Assembly (NCBI GenBank): GCA_002354205.1
Contig: DELD01000014.1
Span: 1-57,256, forward strand
DNA length: 57,256 nt
Direction of reading: 5' to 3'
DNA from: Micavibrio sp. UBA2705
GTDB taxonomy: Bacteria > Pseudomonadota > Alphaproteobacteria > Micavibrionales > Micavibrionaceae
Of this stretch, positions 9,198 through 17,114 are shown in pieces. The position numbers and the translations under genes are program-made. The notes beneath the pieces are model-generated. The model ran no database searches. It had not been told where the DNA came from and saw only the letters and a list, made by a program, of their open reading frames with translations. How positions within the stretch are numbered: the stretch's first letter is position 1; each line of letters opens with the position of its first letter.

Positions 9198-9233
9198 TAG
9201 CTTGTCCTTTTAAATCTACTCGGCTCTTTTATC

Positions 9234-9599
9234 TTATTTTATAGTTTTATCTTGCTGTGCCTTTATGCGCCCATCTGACGCAATGTTGCAAGAGCTATTC
9301 TGGCATTTATCTGATGCCGTTTGTTTATAGCGAATTAATTCTTTCCATTCAAACGTTTCTGGCACGAAATCTTGATAATCGCCTTTATAATATGGCTGAC
9401 AGCAAGAAATGCGGCGCGTCCCTAGAACCACCCCCTTCACAATACCGTGGCGCATCACGGCTTGGCGCATATACACCGAACATGTGGGGTAAAAACGGCA
9501 TTGATTGCCAATAAAAGGGGATAGAATAAATTGATAGCCGTCAATCAGGCGACAAAAGCCAGAACGTAGCGCCGATTTAAGCATTGTAAAAAAACGCAT
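9234..9599 (-). CDS. yidD: Membrane protein insertion efficiency factor YidD
   Basis: Small membrane-associated protein that aids YidC-dependent insertion. The signature is intact: YQFILSP, CRFYPTCSVYMRQAV and HGIVKG followed by RRISCCQPYYKGDYQDFVP (family R..RC.P....G.DPVP). The conserved region covers residues 1-80. The C-terminal extension of about 40 residues, with two Cys and basic residues, goes beyond the usual family length of 70-85. It lies between rnpA and yidC as in most proteobacteria. Confidence 0.93.
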   Translation of the reverse strand: MRFFTMLKSALRSGFCRLIDGYQFILSPFIGNQCRFYPTCSVYMRQAVMRHGIVKGVVLGTRRISCCQPYYKGDYQDFVPETFEWKELIRYKQTASDKCQNSSCNIASDGRIKAQQDKTIK

Positions 9600-9614
9600 C
9601 TGCCTGCCTTCTGT

Positions 9615-9998
9615 TTAAGATTCCAATTTATGATGCAGGCGCTTTAAGCACCATGAGAGATCTTTTTTCAGCGATTCAAAGTCAACATCTAAAGTTGCTT
9701 TGCGTCCAATCAGCACATAATCCGCGCCATTTTGCGCGCGCGCAGCCAAAACATCACTTGCCGCAGCGCGTAGCCTACGCTTTATACGGTTGCGCTCAAC
9801 AGCAAGGCCACTTACCTTTTTACTGACCGTAAGCCCCATGCGACTGAGTACATCATGCTCGGTTCGCTGCGCTTGCCCGCTGCGCTCACCGTGTGCGGGT
9901 AAAATTTGCACTATAACAGACGAAGACACCCAACTCTGTCCTTTGAGCTGGATGTCTAAAAATTCTTGTCTCTTCTTTAAACGCCCTAATTTGGCCAT
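9615..9998 (-). CDS. rnpA: Ribonuclease P protein component
   Basis: Protein subunit of RNase P, which binds the catalytic RNA and helps mature the 5' ends of tRNAs. It begins with LKKRQEF (family L.k..eF) and has the RNR signature as VERNRIKRRLRAA near residues 72-84, followed by DYVLIGRKAT (family D.VliaR). An insert of about ten residues between PAHGERSGQAQRTEHD and the strand GLTVSKKV is common in alphaproteobacteria. It is followed by yidD after 15 bases. Confidence 0.94.
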   Translation of the reverse strand: MAKLGRLKKRQEFLDIQLKGQSWVSSSVIVQILPAHGERSGQAQRTEHDVLSRMGLTVSKKVSGLAVERNRIKRRLRAAASDVLAARAQNGADYVLIGRKATLDVDFESLKKDLSWCLKRLHHKLES

Positions 9999-10058
9999 GT
10001 TTTATTGCCAATCGGATTTAATTTTTCACGCGATATTATATATAAGCGCGCGCAAAAA

Positions 10059-10193
10059 TTATGCGCTTAATGATTTGCGGCCTTTAGCTCTACGACGGGC
10101 TAGAATAAGGCGACCATTTTTTGTAGCCATACGTGAACGGAAGCCGTGACGGCGTGCGCGAACTAGGTTACTTGGTTGGAATGTACGTTTCAT
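10059..10193 (-). CDS. rpmH: Ribosomal protein L34
   Basis: Small basic protein of the large ribosomal subunit, 44 residues, which starts MKRTFQPSNLVRARRHGFR and ends with the family's RRAKGRKSLSA. The ATG at 10193 is used because all L34 proteins start at this MKRT. An AAAGAGGTAAGAG leader supplies the ribosome binding site. It heads the rnpA-yidD-yidC-engB cluster, with its promoter just upstream. Confidence 0.97.
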   Translation of the reverse strand: MKRTFQPSNLVRARRHGFRSRMATKNGRLILARRRAKGRKSLSA

Positions 10194-10224
10194 TTCTCTT
10201 ACCTCTTTAAATTGAAGCCGCAAA

Positions 10225-10254
10225 CTAATACACTCCGCGACATAATTCAAGCAA
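10225..10254 (-). promoter_or_regulatory. Candidate sigma70-type promoter of rpmH
   Basis: Read on the minus strand, TTGCTT (10254-10249) and TATTAG (10230-10225) are separated by 18 bases and lie 32 bases before the rpmH start codon. Hexamers match the housekeeping consensus at 4/6 and 4/6. Position and spacing support it as the start of the cluster; no experimental data. Confidence 0.5.
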
Positions 10255-10419
10255 AAAATGCACAGGTTATTTTCGCGGGCATTAAGCAGCACAGCGCGCT
10301 CTGTTTTAATGGCGCATTATAGCCACGAAAAAGCCATGGATACGGCGCGCAGCAAAAACACAAATTTTGCCAGCCTTACATGATTTACATAACAATATCA
10401 GAACTTTACAATGAAATGC

Positions 10420-10448
10420 TTGCAGGGCGTTTTCCTTTCGAGTACTCT
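10420..10448 (+). promoter_or_regulatory. Candidate promoter of the gene at 10495
   Basis: TTGCAG (10420-10425) and TACTCT (10443-10448) are spaced by 17 bases and lie 46 bases before the start codon. The -10 match is weak, so this is a tentative call. Confidence 0.35.
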
Positions 10449-10494
10449 ATTGATCGCATAAATATTCTAAAAATGACATAAGGTAAGCAGTATC

Positions 10495-11133
10495 ATGTAT
10501 GAATTTAAAGGTAATCCTCAGGAAGATGGTTGGAACCCCGTAACCGGTGAACAGCTTAAAGGATTTCTCTCACAAGTTGACCCCATCGATGGCAAGTTTA
10601 AAACCAATGAAGGCACAACGCAGGTTCATTGGCGCTCGCTACCATTTTATGAGCGCGTCGCACTTGTCCGCATTCAGGATCCTGCATGGACACCAGGCAA
10701 CCTTGTTGCTTATTATCTTACAGATCAAGGCGCATTATACCGCCTTAATGGCCTGTCAGCGCCTATTCACGATGTGAATACAAAAGCGCCAGTTAAAATT
10801 AGCGAAGAAAACGTCATTGATTACTTAAAGTTTTTCTGTTTCTTCGTCCGCGGCGAAGAAGGCCCGTTCTTAATTGCTGAAGATGCGAACAACCCATATA
10901 TCCCCGAGGAAATGGATGATAACACACGCTCCGTTATCGAAGGTACAGTCCGCCCAGCGACATATGAAGGCACAAATGAAAATGGCCACATGCTTTGTGA
11001 TGCGGTGGTGTTTTATTCAAACGCATTATTCATCGCAAATTTCGCGGTTGAGCCAACAGGCATGATTCAAATGCTTGATGATGACCCAATCGCCGCCGAC
11101 CTTCCGATTAGCGTTGAAGCGCCGATTTCTTAA
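10495..11133 (+). CDS. Hypothetical protein, 212 residues
   Basis: I do not recognise a family. The protein is acidic and soluble-looking, with no signal peptide or membrane segment. It has a middle stretch IDYLKFFCFFVRGEEGPFLI and an acidic linker before a C-terminal half rich in strands. An ATAAGGTAAG ribosome binding site sits 7-12 bases before the ATG. It stands alone, divergent from rpmH, and is closed by a strong terminator at 11156. Its codon use looks like that of its neighbours, so it is a real gene rather than a chance frame. Confidence 0.75.
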   Translation: MYEFKGNPQEDGWNPVTGEQLKGFLSQVDPIDGKFKTNEGTTQVHWRSLPFYERVALVRIQDPAWTPGNLVAYYLTDQGALYRLNGLSAPIHDVNTKAPVKISEENVIDYLKFFCFFVRGEEGPFLIAEDANNPYIPEEMDDNTRSVIEGTVRPATYEGTNENGHMLCDAVVFYSNALFIANFAVEPTGMIQMLDDDPIAADLPISVEAPIS

Positions 11134-11155
11134 TCCAGCAGCGCAAATTTAAAAA

Positions 11156-11192
11156 ATAAAAAAGGCCAGAGATCTTTCTCTGGCCTTTTCTT
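11156..11192. terminator. Bidirectional rho-independent terminator
   Basis: A perfect 9-bp stem GGCCAGAGA (11164-11172) / TCTCTGGCC (11177-11185) with a TCTT loop. It is flanked by A-rich and T-rich runs on both sides, so it can end transcription of the plus gene at 10495 and of the minus-strand anti-sigma gene. Confidence 0.88.
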
Positions 11193-11212
11193 TATCTCTC
11201 GTTACTTATTCG

Positions 11213-11929
11213 CTAGAATCTAAAGAAGATATTAATCGTACGTTTCACAACGCAGCGCATCCGCACAGGCTTATACGTCAAAGTTAAGCAGAGCAAATCT
11301 TCTGCGTCGCCAATGCGCGGTGCATTCATATCGCCTTCTTGACGGACAATCAAGTCACCCGCCTCATAAAGGCCAAATTCATCCTCCATTGACCCTTTTA
11401 ATACAAGTGTAATTTCTTCACTTCTGTGACTATGTTCGGGAATTTGCGTCCCCGCCGCAACGCGCACAAGGCGCATCTTTGATTTAGAACAGCCTGAATC
11501 GACATTCACAAAATGTACGGCATTAGTAAGCTTTGACCATTTTTCTTGTTCACAGCCCATGCGGCATGAACGCTCCAAATGATCAATCAGTTCGCCGCGC
11601 AGCCCGAATGATTTCAGCATATCAACCGTGGCCGCGCATTGGCTCTCGCTGACGCTGCGCATCGATTTTTGATGCGGCCCAGCTTCATCCATCACATCAT
11701 CAAGCAAGGCGCGCATTTTATCGCGGGCATTTGGATTCATTGCAGCCGCGCCGCAATCCTTATTCAATAGGTAACCACCAATATCTTCACACAAATCAAT
11801 ATCCGCTTTGCACTGCGCGTTCATTTGGCGGTGCGCATCAACCATAAATTGGCGCGCTTCATCCAGCACGCCGGCAGCATATTCAAAAATAAGTTCCTGG
11901 CCGTTATCTGTTTTTATAATTCTGACCAT
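11213..11929 (-). CDS. chrR: ChrR-type cupin anti-sigma factor
   Basis: Anti-sigma factor partner of the adjacent ECF sigma factor, resembling Rhodobacter ChrR. The N-terminal anti-sigma region keeps the LIFEYAAGVLDEA pattern (family LL.aYAAG.Lsea) and the C-terminal cupin keeps PEHSHRSEEITLVLKGS with the HxH...E metal ligands. It also keeps the C-terminal FFRF end. Compared with ChrR from memory, the first N-terminal His is missing, the first Cys of the HxxxCxxC site is Asn (H..MNAQC), and the last cupin His appears to be Asn. In the family it holds RpoE inactive until singlet oxygen or similar stress. It starts 1 base after the sigma gene ends. Confidence 0.82.
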   Translation of the reverse strand: MVRIIKTDNGQELIFEYAAGVLDEARQFMVDAHRQMNAQCKADIDLCEDIGGYLLNKDCGAAAMNPNARDKMRALLDDVMDEAGPHQKSMRSVSESQCAATVDMLKSFGLRGELIDHLERSCRMGCEQEKWSKLTNAVHFVNVDSGCSKSKMRLVRVAAGTQIPEHSHRSEEITLVLKGSMEDEFGLYEAGDLIVRQEGDMNAPRIGDAEDLLCLTLTYKPVRMRCVVKRTINIFFRF

Positions 11930-12541
11930 CTAACGCCCTCCTTCTTCTTGGTGTGCCCGATCATGTCCGCGTGCATCTAATGACTTCCTTAATTTTTCCA
12001 TCGCAAGGCGTATGCGTGATTTAACGGTTCCTAAAGGCAGGCCTGTTTCCTTGGCGATTTGCGCATGGGGTTTATCTTCATAATACGCTTTTTTTATAAT
12101 CTCCATCTGCTCTTGCGACAACGCTTTGAGCGCCTGATCAATATCGCCGCTAACCTCTTGGTCGTAAAAAGATTCAAAGGGCGAAGCCTCTTCGCTTTTT
12201 AAATCATAAAAATTTTCTGGCGGCTGAACGATCGCGCGTCCAGATTTACGAAAGAAATCCGTACGCTTATTACGCGCAATCGTAAATATCCACGTACTTG
12301 CTGCGGCAATATCTGGCGCATAGCTATCCGCTTTTTGCCAGACCATGAACATTGTTTCCTGCGCCAACTCATCTGCCGCGTCTTCGCTTAGCCCGCCCTT
12401 CAATAAATAGGACTTAATGCGCGGCGCAAAATAATCAAACAAAGACATAAAAGCATCTTTGTCTTTATTCTGCCCGACATCATGCAATAAAGCGTTTAAA
12501 GACTTAACATCAGAGGTTACCACAGCTTTATTTTTCTGCAT
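11930..12541 (-). CDS. rpoE: ECF sigma factor (RpoE/ECF11-like)
   Basis: Group 4 sigma factor of 203 residues. Region 2 reads LFDYFAPRIKSYLLKGG, DELAQETMFMVWQKA and STWIFTIARNKRTDFFRK, close to the ECF11 family of alphaproteobacterial RpoE. Region 4 is LSQEQMEIIKKAYYEDKPHAQIAKETGLPLGTVKSRIRLAMEKL (in part), the -35-binding helix-turn-helix. It is followed at once by the ChrR-type anti-sigma gene. A candidate autoregulatory promoter lies upstream. The family directs photooxidative and oxidative stress genes; its targets here are not known. Confidence 0.93.
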   Translation of the reverse strand: MQKNKAVVTSDVKSLNALLHDVGQNKDKDAFMSLFDYFAPRIKSYLLKGGLSEDAADELAQETMFMVWQKADSYAPDIAAASTWIFTIARNKRTDFFRKSGRAIVQPPENFYDLKSEEASPFESFYDQEVSGDIDQALKALSQEQMEIIKKAYYEDKPHAQIAKETGLPLGTVKSRIRLAMEKLRKSLDARGHDRAHQEEGGR

Positions 12542-12855
12542 TTACCGCCCCTTTAGGACCATTAGAAATAAGCCTGTGAAATTCGGCCTGTATGTGCCGT
12601 CACCTTAATGTTTATTATCCTATAAAAACCGCTTTACCGCAAAGCCTTTATCCCTCTTTACCATATAAGAGTTGTTACTTATACGTATCAAGCCATCAAA
12701 ATGGATCAAATTTTTCCTTTATCATAACAGATATAGTTGTTATATTATAAGTGAACATTGCTATTCAGCTTCAAATACTGACGTGCCATCGTCAGGGTTA
12801 CATTCAAATAGATTCAAATTATTCCTCTAATCACCATCCAAAAAGTGAAGTTATC
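12542..12855. other. Divergent intergenic region between sigma factor and IalB gene
   Basis: 314 bases, AT-rich. It contains the ECF-type promoter candidate on the minus strand and an imperfect palindrome around ATACGTAT (12681-12688). No gene, tRNA or strong terminator is seen. A longer reading of the IalB gene from 12751 would enter this region but adds no recognisable sequence. Confidence 0.5.
12676..12708 (-). promoter_or_regulatory. Candidate ECF11-type promoter for the sigma/anti-sigma operon
   Basis: On the minus strand the element TGATCC (12708-12703) is the exact -35 motif known for Rhodobacter RpoE. It is followed after about 19 bases by TATAAGTA (12683-12676). It lies 135-165 bases upstream of the sigma start. 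Family members commonly autoregulate from such a site. The -10 spacing is slightly long, so this is a good but unproven candidate. Confidence 0.55.
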
Positions 12856-13374
12856 ATGAAAAAATTCGCCCTTTTATCACTCACCGTCTTTATGACAGCC
12901 TTTTCCGCGCCAAGCTTTGCCAGCGAAACTGACCTTATCGGTCAATATGGAGACTGGTCATCGCATAGCTATAAAGAAAACGGCCAAAGCGTCTGTTTTA
13001 TGGCGAGTAAGCCAGCAAAGGATGAAGGCAATTACACACGCCGCGGCGATATTTTCGCATTTATCACCCACCGTAATTCAGACGGCACGAAAAACGAGTT
13101 TTCATATGCCGCGGGCTACCCATATAAGGCTGGCTCTGAAGTAAAAGTCAGCATTGATAACAAATGGAACTTCACACTATTTACTGACGGCGAAAACGCA
13201 TGGACATCTGGACCTAGCGATGACAAAAAAATTGTTGATGCCATTCAGCGCGGCAGCAAAATGGTCGTCACAGGTTATTCGAAGCGCGGCACAAAAACTG
13301 TTGATAGCTTCTCGCTTAAAGGCTCGTCCAAATCACATGAGGCGATCAATAATGCGTGCGGCGTAAAAGGATAA
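12856..13374 (+). CDS. IalB-family secreted protein
   Basis: Invasion-associated locus B family protein, periplasmic. Residues 1-22 form a clear signal peptide (MKKFALLSLTVFMTAFSAPSFAS). The mature part has the YGDWSSHSY and SVCFMAS strands and ends with AINNACGVKG, which matches the family's AI..AC ending. Two Cys are placed to form a disulfide, as in the family. The ATG at 12856 is used because it begins the signal peptide. The family is widespread in alphaproteobacteria and its general role is unclear, so the name should not be read as evidence for host invasion. Confidence 0.85.
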   Translation: MKKFALLSLTVFMTAFSAPSFASETDLIGQYGDWSSHSYKENGQSVCFMASKPAKDEGNYTRRGDIFAFITHRNSDGTKNEFSYAAGYPYKAGSEVKVSIDNKWNFTLFTDGENAWTSGPSDDKKIVDAIQRGSKMVVTGYSKRGTKTVDSFSLKGSSKSHEAINNACGVKG

Positions 13375-13380
13375 TGCCCC

Positions 13381-13650
13381 ATGTTGTTCTTTGGCAGCAA
13401 AGATAGAAAAGCAAAGAAACAGGCGAAAGCCGCAGAGAAACAAAGCGCGGCGCTGCGCGAAGAAGCGTTAGAAAACACACGCAAAGCCCGCGCCGCGATT
13501 GGCGAAGACACACTAGAGCGTATTCGCCAGCACCTTGAAGGCAAAGAAAACTCTCCGCTTGAACAAGCCAAGCGTCAGATTGACGCGATGAACCCCGACC
13601 ATGTAACCGACAATTTGCGTCACATGATTGATGAAGATAAGCACAAATAA
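13381..13650 (+). CDS. Small helical hypothetical protein
   Basis: 89-residue, highly charged, predicted alpha-helical protein. After a short MLFFGS start it has a Lys/Ala-rich helix and then an ARAAIGEDTLERIRQHL motif and an EQAKRQIDAM motif. I recall similar small proteins of unknown function in alphaproteobacteria. It begins 6 bases after the IalB gene and is likely in the same transcript. No signal peptide or membrane segment. Confidence 0.7.
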   Translation: MLFFGSKDRKAKKQAKAAEKQSAALREEALENTRKARAAIGEDTLERIRQHLEGKENSPLEQAKRQIDAMNPDHVTDNLRHMIDEDKHK

Positions 13651-13679
13651 AAGAATCCTCCCATATACAAAGAATTTGA

Positions 13680-13709
13680 TTGACACATTACGTAAAATAG
13701 TCATAATCA
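13680..13709 (+). promoter_or_regulatory. Candidate promoter of the NAD kinase gene
   Basis: A consensus TTGACA (13680-13685) and TAATCA (13704-13709) with 18-base spacing. They lie 35 bases before the ATG, which has AAAGGCG as ribosome binding site. Confidence 0.55.
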
Positions 13710-13743
13710 TCGCGATTAAGAACCAGCTTAAAAGGCGTAAATT

Positions 13744-14571
13744 ATGGCTAAATCACAACAAAACTCATCCGCGAAAACAGCGCAGTATTATTTTATTGCC
13801 AACCCTGCCGATGCAACTTCTGTCGCCTTACAAGATAAAATGATCGCCGCTTACGGCCAAACCCCTGCCGATAAAGCGCCGATACATTGCGCGATTGGCG
13901 GCGACGGCTCACTTCTTTATGCCTTACGTGATGCGTTTAATAAAACCGTTATTGGACAATGCAGCACGAAAAGTAACAGCGTCGGCTTTTGGATGAACCA
14001 TGTTGACCCAAACCGCACTGACTTAGATGCGCTTGTTGCCAAGGCGCATAAATATACATTAAAACCGCTACGCGTTAAAATCATGCATGATGATGGCAGC
14101 AGCGCACTGCGTTACGCGTTTACAGATGCTGCGTTAATGAGCAATAACGGGCAAGCCTCCCTCGCCCATGTGCAAGATTTAGATGTCGCAGAAAACAATT
14201 GGCGCGTCATGGGTAACGGCATTACATTCGCAACCCCGCTTGGATCAACAGCAAAATCATACACAGAGGGCGGCAGCGCAATCGACCTAACCATCCCCGC
14301 CTTTGTTATGGCTGGCAGCGGCGTATGCTCTCCGCTCAACTTTAAATCTTTCATCCACCCCGCAGATGCATCACTCTTTGTTGCGATTAACACAAGCCGC
14401 GCCAAGCGTGATCAGCGCATTGATATTGACGGCGTGACTTACGTTCCTCCTAAAGGACGCAGCATTGAAGGCTTTGCGCTGACCACCGAGACCGACGCAG
14501 CGAAACACGCAACCTTATTACTGGACCGCCCCGCACGCAGCGCTTTTCGCAAGCTTACCATTGATATGTAA
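13744..14571 (+). CDS. nadK: NAD kinase
   Basis: Phosphorylates NAD to NADP. The family motifs are GGDGS at 52-56 (catalytic Asp) and ATPLGSTAKSYTEGGSAI (family TPTGSTAYS.SAGG), with SVGFWMNHVDPNR after the first domain (family GTVGFLMN) as in alphaproteobacterial enzymes. The later RIDIDG aligns with the family's D.DG. The length of 275 residues is typical. The TPLGSTAK variant replaces the usual Tyr by Lys, which is unusual but in a variable position. Confidence 0.85.
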   Translation: MAKSQQNSSAKTAQYYFIANPADATSVALQDKMIAAYGQTPADKAPIHCAIGGDGSLLYALRDAFNKTVIGQCSTKSNSVGFWMNHVDPNRTDLDALVAKAHKYTLKPLRVKIMHDDGSSALRYAFTDAALMSNNGQASLAHVQDLDVAENNWRVMGNGITFATPLGSTAKSYTEGGSAIDLTIPAFVMAGSGVCSPLNFKSFIHPADASLFVAINTSRAKRDQRIDIDGVTYVPPKGRSIEGFALTTETDAAKHATLLLDRPARSAFRKLTIDM

Positions 14572-14598
14572 GCACGCAGCAATAAAGGAAGTTTCACT

Positions 14599-14627
14599 TT
14601 GACCTTAGCAACGCACACCTTTACACT
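14599..14627 (+). promoter_or_regulatory. Candidate promoter of aroQ
   Basis: TTGACC (14599-14604) and TACACT (14622-14627) with 17-base spacing, 46 bases before the aroQ ATG, in the gap after nadK. Confidence 0.45.
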
Positions 14628-14672
14628 GGGCTTTAATATCTTATTCGCCCCTATCGTTATAAAGTGAGCCCC

Positions 14673-15107
14673 ATGAACATACTTATCATCAACGGCCCTA
14701 ACCTCAACATGCTGGGCAAAAGAAACCCTACAATATATGGCAGCGATACCTTGTCTGATATTGAGGCTATGTGCAATAATTGCGCCGAAAAGCATTATGC
14801 GAGTGTTGATTTTCGCCAATCCAACCATGAAGGTGAGATTGTCGATTGGATACAAGATTCGATAAACCGTTTTGATGCTATTTTAATAAATGCAGGCGCT
14901 TACACGCATACATCCATCGCTATACATGACGCATTAGAGTTATTTACAGGCCCAATTGTCGAAGTGCACATCTCTGAACCCAATAAACGCGAGGCATTCC
15001 GCCATGTCTCCTTTATTGAGCCTTGCGCAGCGCATCGCGTTGCAGGGCACGGCGCAAAGGGATATGAAATGGCGCTTGAGTGGCTGTTTAACCAAAAGCA
15101 AAACTAG
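14673..15107 (+). CDS. aroQ: Type II 3-dehydroquinate dehydratase
   Basis: Third step of the shikimate pathway, converting 3-dehydroquinate to 3-dehydroshikimate. The start NILIINGPNLNMLGKRNP and the catalytic Tyr in IYG, followed by DFRQSNHEGEIVDWI, AILINAGAYTHTS, and VEVHISEPNKREAFRHVS, are all diagnostic of the small dodecameric type II enzyme. I use the ATG at 14673 since AroQ proteins start just before ILxxNGPN; a GTG at 14664 would add three residues. Confidence 0.95.
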   Translation: MNILIINGPNLNMLGKRNPTIYGSDTLSDIEAMCNNCAEKHYASVDFRQSNHEGEIVDWIQDSINRFDAILINAGAYTHTSIAIHDALELFTGPIVEVHISEPNKREAFRHVSFIEPCAAHRVAGHGAKGYEMALEWLFNQKQN

Positions 15108-15147
15108 CCCGCCTTTTCCGCGATAAGGATAAATTAGACGAGAATAA

Positions 15148-15174
15148 TTGACATCTGCATTAATCTTCTATAAT
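15148..15174 (+). promoter_or_regulatory. Candidate promoter of accB-accC
   Basis: Consensus TTGACA (15148-15153) and consensus TATAAT (15169-15174), but with a short 15-base spacer; an overlapping TAATCA at 15171 gives 17. It lies about 40 bases before the accB start. Confidence 0.5.
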
Positions 15175-15215
15175 CAGGGTCGATGAAATTTTAAACGACA
15201 AGCAGGATATGTTTG

Positions 15216-15668
15216 ATGAAAATTGATACTAATGCAATTAAAGAGCTCGCAGAAATACTTGATGATACGGGCCTTACAGAAATTGAAGTTGCCGAAGGCG
15301 ACAAAATGATCCGCATCAACAGAGGCGGCGCAACATATGCAGCGCACCCAGCCGCGCCTGTGCACATGCCTTCTGACCCAACAATTCCTCAGCCTGCATC
15401 AAATGATATGCCGATTGCTGATGTGTCAACGCATCCGGGCGCAGTAAGCTCTCCAATGGTTGGCACAGTCTATCTTGCACCTGAGCCAAGCGCAGCTGAT
15501 TTCATCACAAAAGGTGACAGCGTTAAAGAAGGTGATACATTAATGATTATTGAGGCGATGAAGGTCATGAACCCGATTAAAGCGCCAAAATCAGGTACAG
15601 TCACACAAATACTGATTGAAAATGAACAGCCAGTTGAATTTGGCGATGTTCTTGTTGTTATCGAATAG
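15216..15668 (+). CDS. accB: Acetyl-CoA carboxylase biotin carboxyl carrier protein
   Basis: BCCP carries biotin between the carboxylase and transferase parts of acetyl-CoA carboxylase in fatty acid synthesis. The C-terminal biotinyl domain has the motif IEAMKVMNPI with the biotinylated Lys and the family thumb-region SSPMVGTVYLAPEP. The N-terminal helix IKELAEILDDTGLTEIEV is typical for BCCP. The middle is a Pro/Ala-rich linker. The ATG at 15216 is preferred over the overlapping TTG at 15213. Followed by accC as in most bacteria. Confidence 0.95.
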   Translation: MKIDTNAIKELAEILDDTGLTEIEVAEGDKMIRINRGGATYAAHPAAPVHMPSDPTIPQPASNDMPIADVSTHPGAVSSPMVGTVYLAPEPSAADFITKGDSVKEGDTLMIIEAMKVMNPIKAPKSGTVTQILIENEQPVEFGDVLVVIE

Positions 15669-15740
15669 ACTGTAACGCCGCAGCTATTCTTCTAAGAAAA
15701 ATAACAGCCAAAACCATTTTAACAAAATAAGTGTTGTCGC

Positions 15741-17108
15741 ATGTTTAAAAAAATTCTTATCGCTAACCGTGGTGAAATTGCACTCCGTATCATTCGCGCC
15801 TGCCGTGAAATGGGCGTAGCCTCTGTTGCTGTTCACTCAACGGCTGATGCCAATTCAATGGCTGTACGTCTTGCAGATGAATCTGTGTGTATTGGCCCGC
15901 CACCGGGTAAAGACAGCTATTTGAACATCCCTGCGATTTTGACTGCAGCGGCAATTACTGGGGCTGAAGCCATTCACCCTGGTTACGGCTTTTTGTCGGA
16001 AAATGCAGAATTTGCCCGCATGGTTGAGGAACACGGCTTTACCTTTATTGGCCCAAAACCTGAGCATATCGACCTTATGGGCGATAAAGTAACGGCAAAA
16101 CAAACCGTTAAAGCCCTTGGTCTGCCTGTTGTACCAGGTAGTGAAGGCGCATTAGAAACCGTGGAAGACGGCATTGCCTTTGCCCGCGAAGCTGGCTACC
16201 CAGTAATCATTAAAGCATCATCAGGCGGCGGCGGTCGCGGCATGAAACTTGTTGAGCGCGAAGAAGACTTTGCAGAGCAATTTTCGACGGCGCGCTCAGA
16301 AGCGGCAGCGAATTTTGGCGATGAAACCGTTTATGTTGAGAAATATTTGGGTCGTCCGCGCCATATTGAAATTCAAGTCTTTGGCGATGAGCATGGCAAT
16401 GCGATCCATTTAGGTGAGCGTGATTGTTCATTGCAACGCCGGCACCAAAAAGTTTTGGAAGAAGCCCCTTCACCAATTTTAACAGAAGATGAACGCCAAG
16501 CGATTGGTCAGCTTTCTGCCGATACAGTGCGCAAAATGGGTTATCGCGGCGCTGGCACAATTGAATTCCTTTATGAAGATGGTCAGTTTTTCTTCATGGA
16601 AATGAACACGCGTATTCAGGTTGAACACCCTGTCACTGAAATGATCACAGGCATTGACCTTATCCAAGAACAAATCCGCGTTGCGGCGGGCGAAGAATTA
16701 TCGCTCAACAAAGACCGCATCCGTTTTCGTGGTCACGCGATTGAATTTCGTATCAACGCCGAAGACCCTGATAACTTCACGCCTTGCCCTGGAACAATTA
16801 CACAGTTCCATTGCCCTGGCGGTCTCGGTGTGCGTTTTGATAGCGCGATTTATAATGGCTATAAAATTCCGCCATATTACGATTCGATGGTCGGCAAGTT
16901 GATTATTCATGGTCGTAACCGCGATGAATGTATCCGCCGTGCCAAGCGCGCCATTGTTGAAACCATCATTGATGGCGTAAAAACAACATTGCCGCTTCAC
17001 TCATGGATTATGGAGCAGCCTGATTTCCATAGCGGTGATTACACCATTCACTGGCTTGAGAAAAAGCTTGCTGAAAAAGAAGCGGCGAAAAAAGACGCTG
17101 ATAAATAG
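15741..17108 (+). CDS. accC: Acetyl-CoA carboxylase biotin carboxylase subunit
   Basis: ATP-grasp enzyme that carboxylates biotin on BCCP. It starts with FKKILIANRGEIALRIIRACRE and includes the IHPGYGFLSENAEFA segment, the Gly-rich ATP loop KASSGGGGRGMK, RDCSLQRRHQKVLEEAP and MNTRIQVEHPVTEM, with the catalytic Arg and Glu. The length of 455 residues is typical. The tail after about 445 is Lys/Glu/Ala-rich and outside the conserved fold. A terminator closes the operon. Confidence 0.97.
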   Translation: MFKKILIANRGEIALRIIRACREMGVASVAVHSTADANSMAVRLADESVCIGPPPGKDSYLNIPAILTAAAITGAEAIHPGYGFLSENAEFARMVEEHGFTFIGPKPEHIDLMGDKVTAKQTVKALGLPVVPGSEGALETVEDGIAFAREAGYPVIIKASSGGGGRGMKLVEREEDFAEQFSTARSEAAANFGDETVYVEKYLGRPRHIEIQVFGDEHGNAIHLGERDCSLQRRHQKVLEEAPSPILTEDERQAIGQLSADTVRKMGYRGAGTIEFLYEDGQFFFMEMNTRIQVEHPVTEMITGIDLIQEQIRVAAGEELSLNKDRIRFRGHAIEFRINAEDPDNFTPCPGTITQFHCPGGLGVRFDSAIYNGYKIPPYYDSMVGKLIIHGRNRDECIRRAKRAIVETIIDGVKTTLPLHSWIMEQPDFHSGDYTIHWLEKKLAEKEAAKKDADK

Positions 17109-17114
17109 ATACAT

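Larger units (their letters stand above)
10194..10494. other. Divergent intergenic region
   Basis: 301 bases between rpmH (minus) and the unknown gene at 10495 (plus). It holds a candidate promoter for each side. I see no DnaA-box cluster, tRNA or clear terminator here, so there is no sign that it is a replication origin, although rpmH lies near oriC in some bacteria. Confidence 0.5.

Noticed and set aside
10194..10494. Replication origin next to rpmH
   Set aside because: No cluster of DnaA boxes, no dnaA gene and no AT-rich unwinding repeats were seen.
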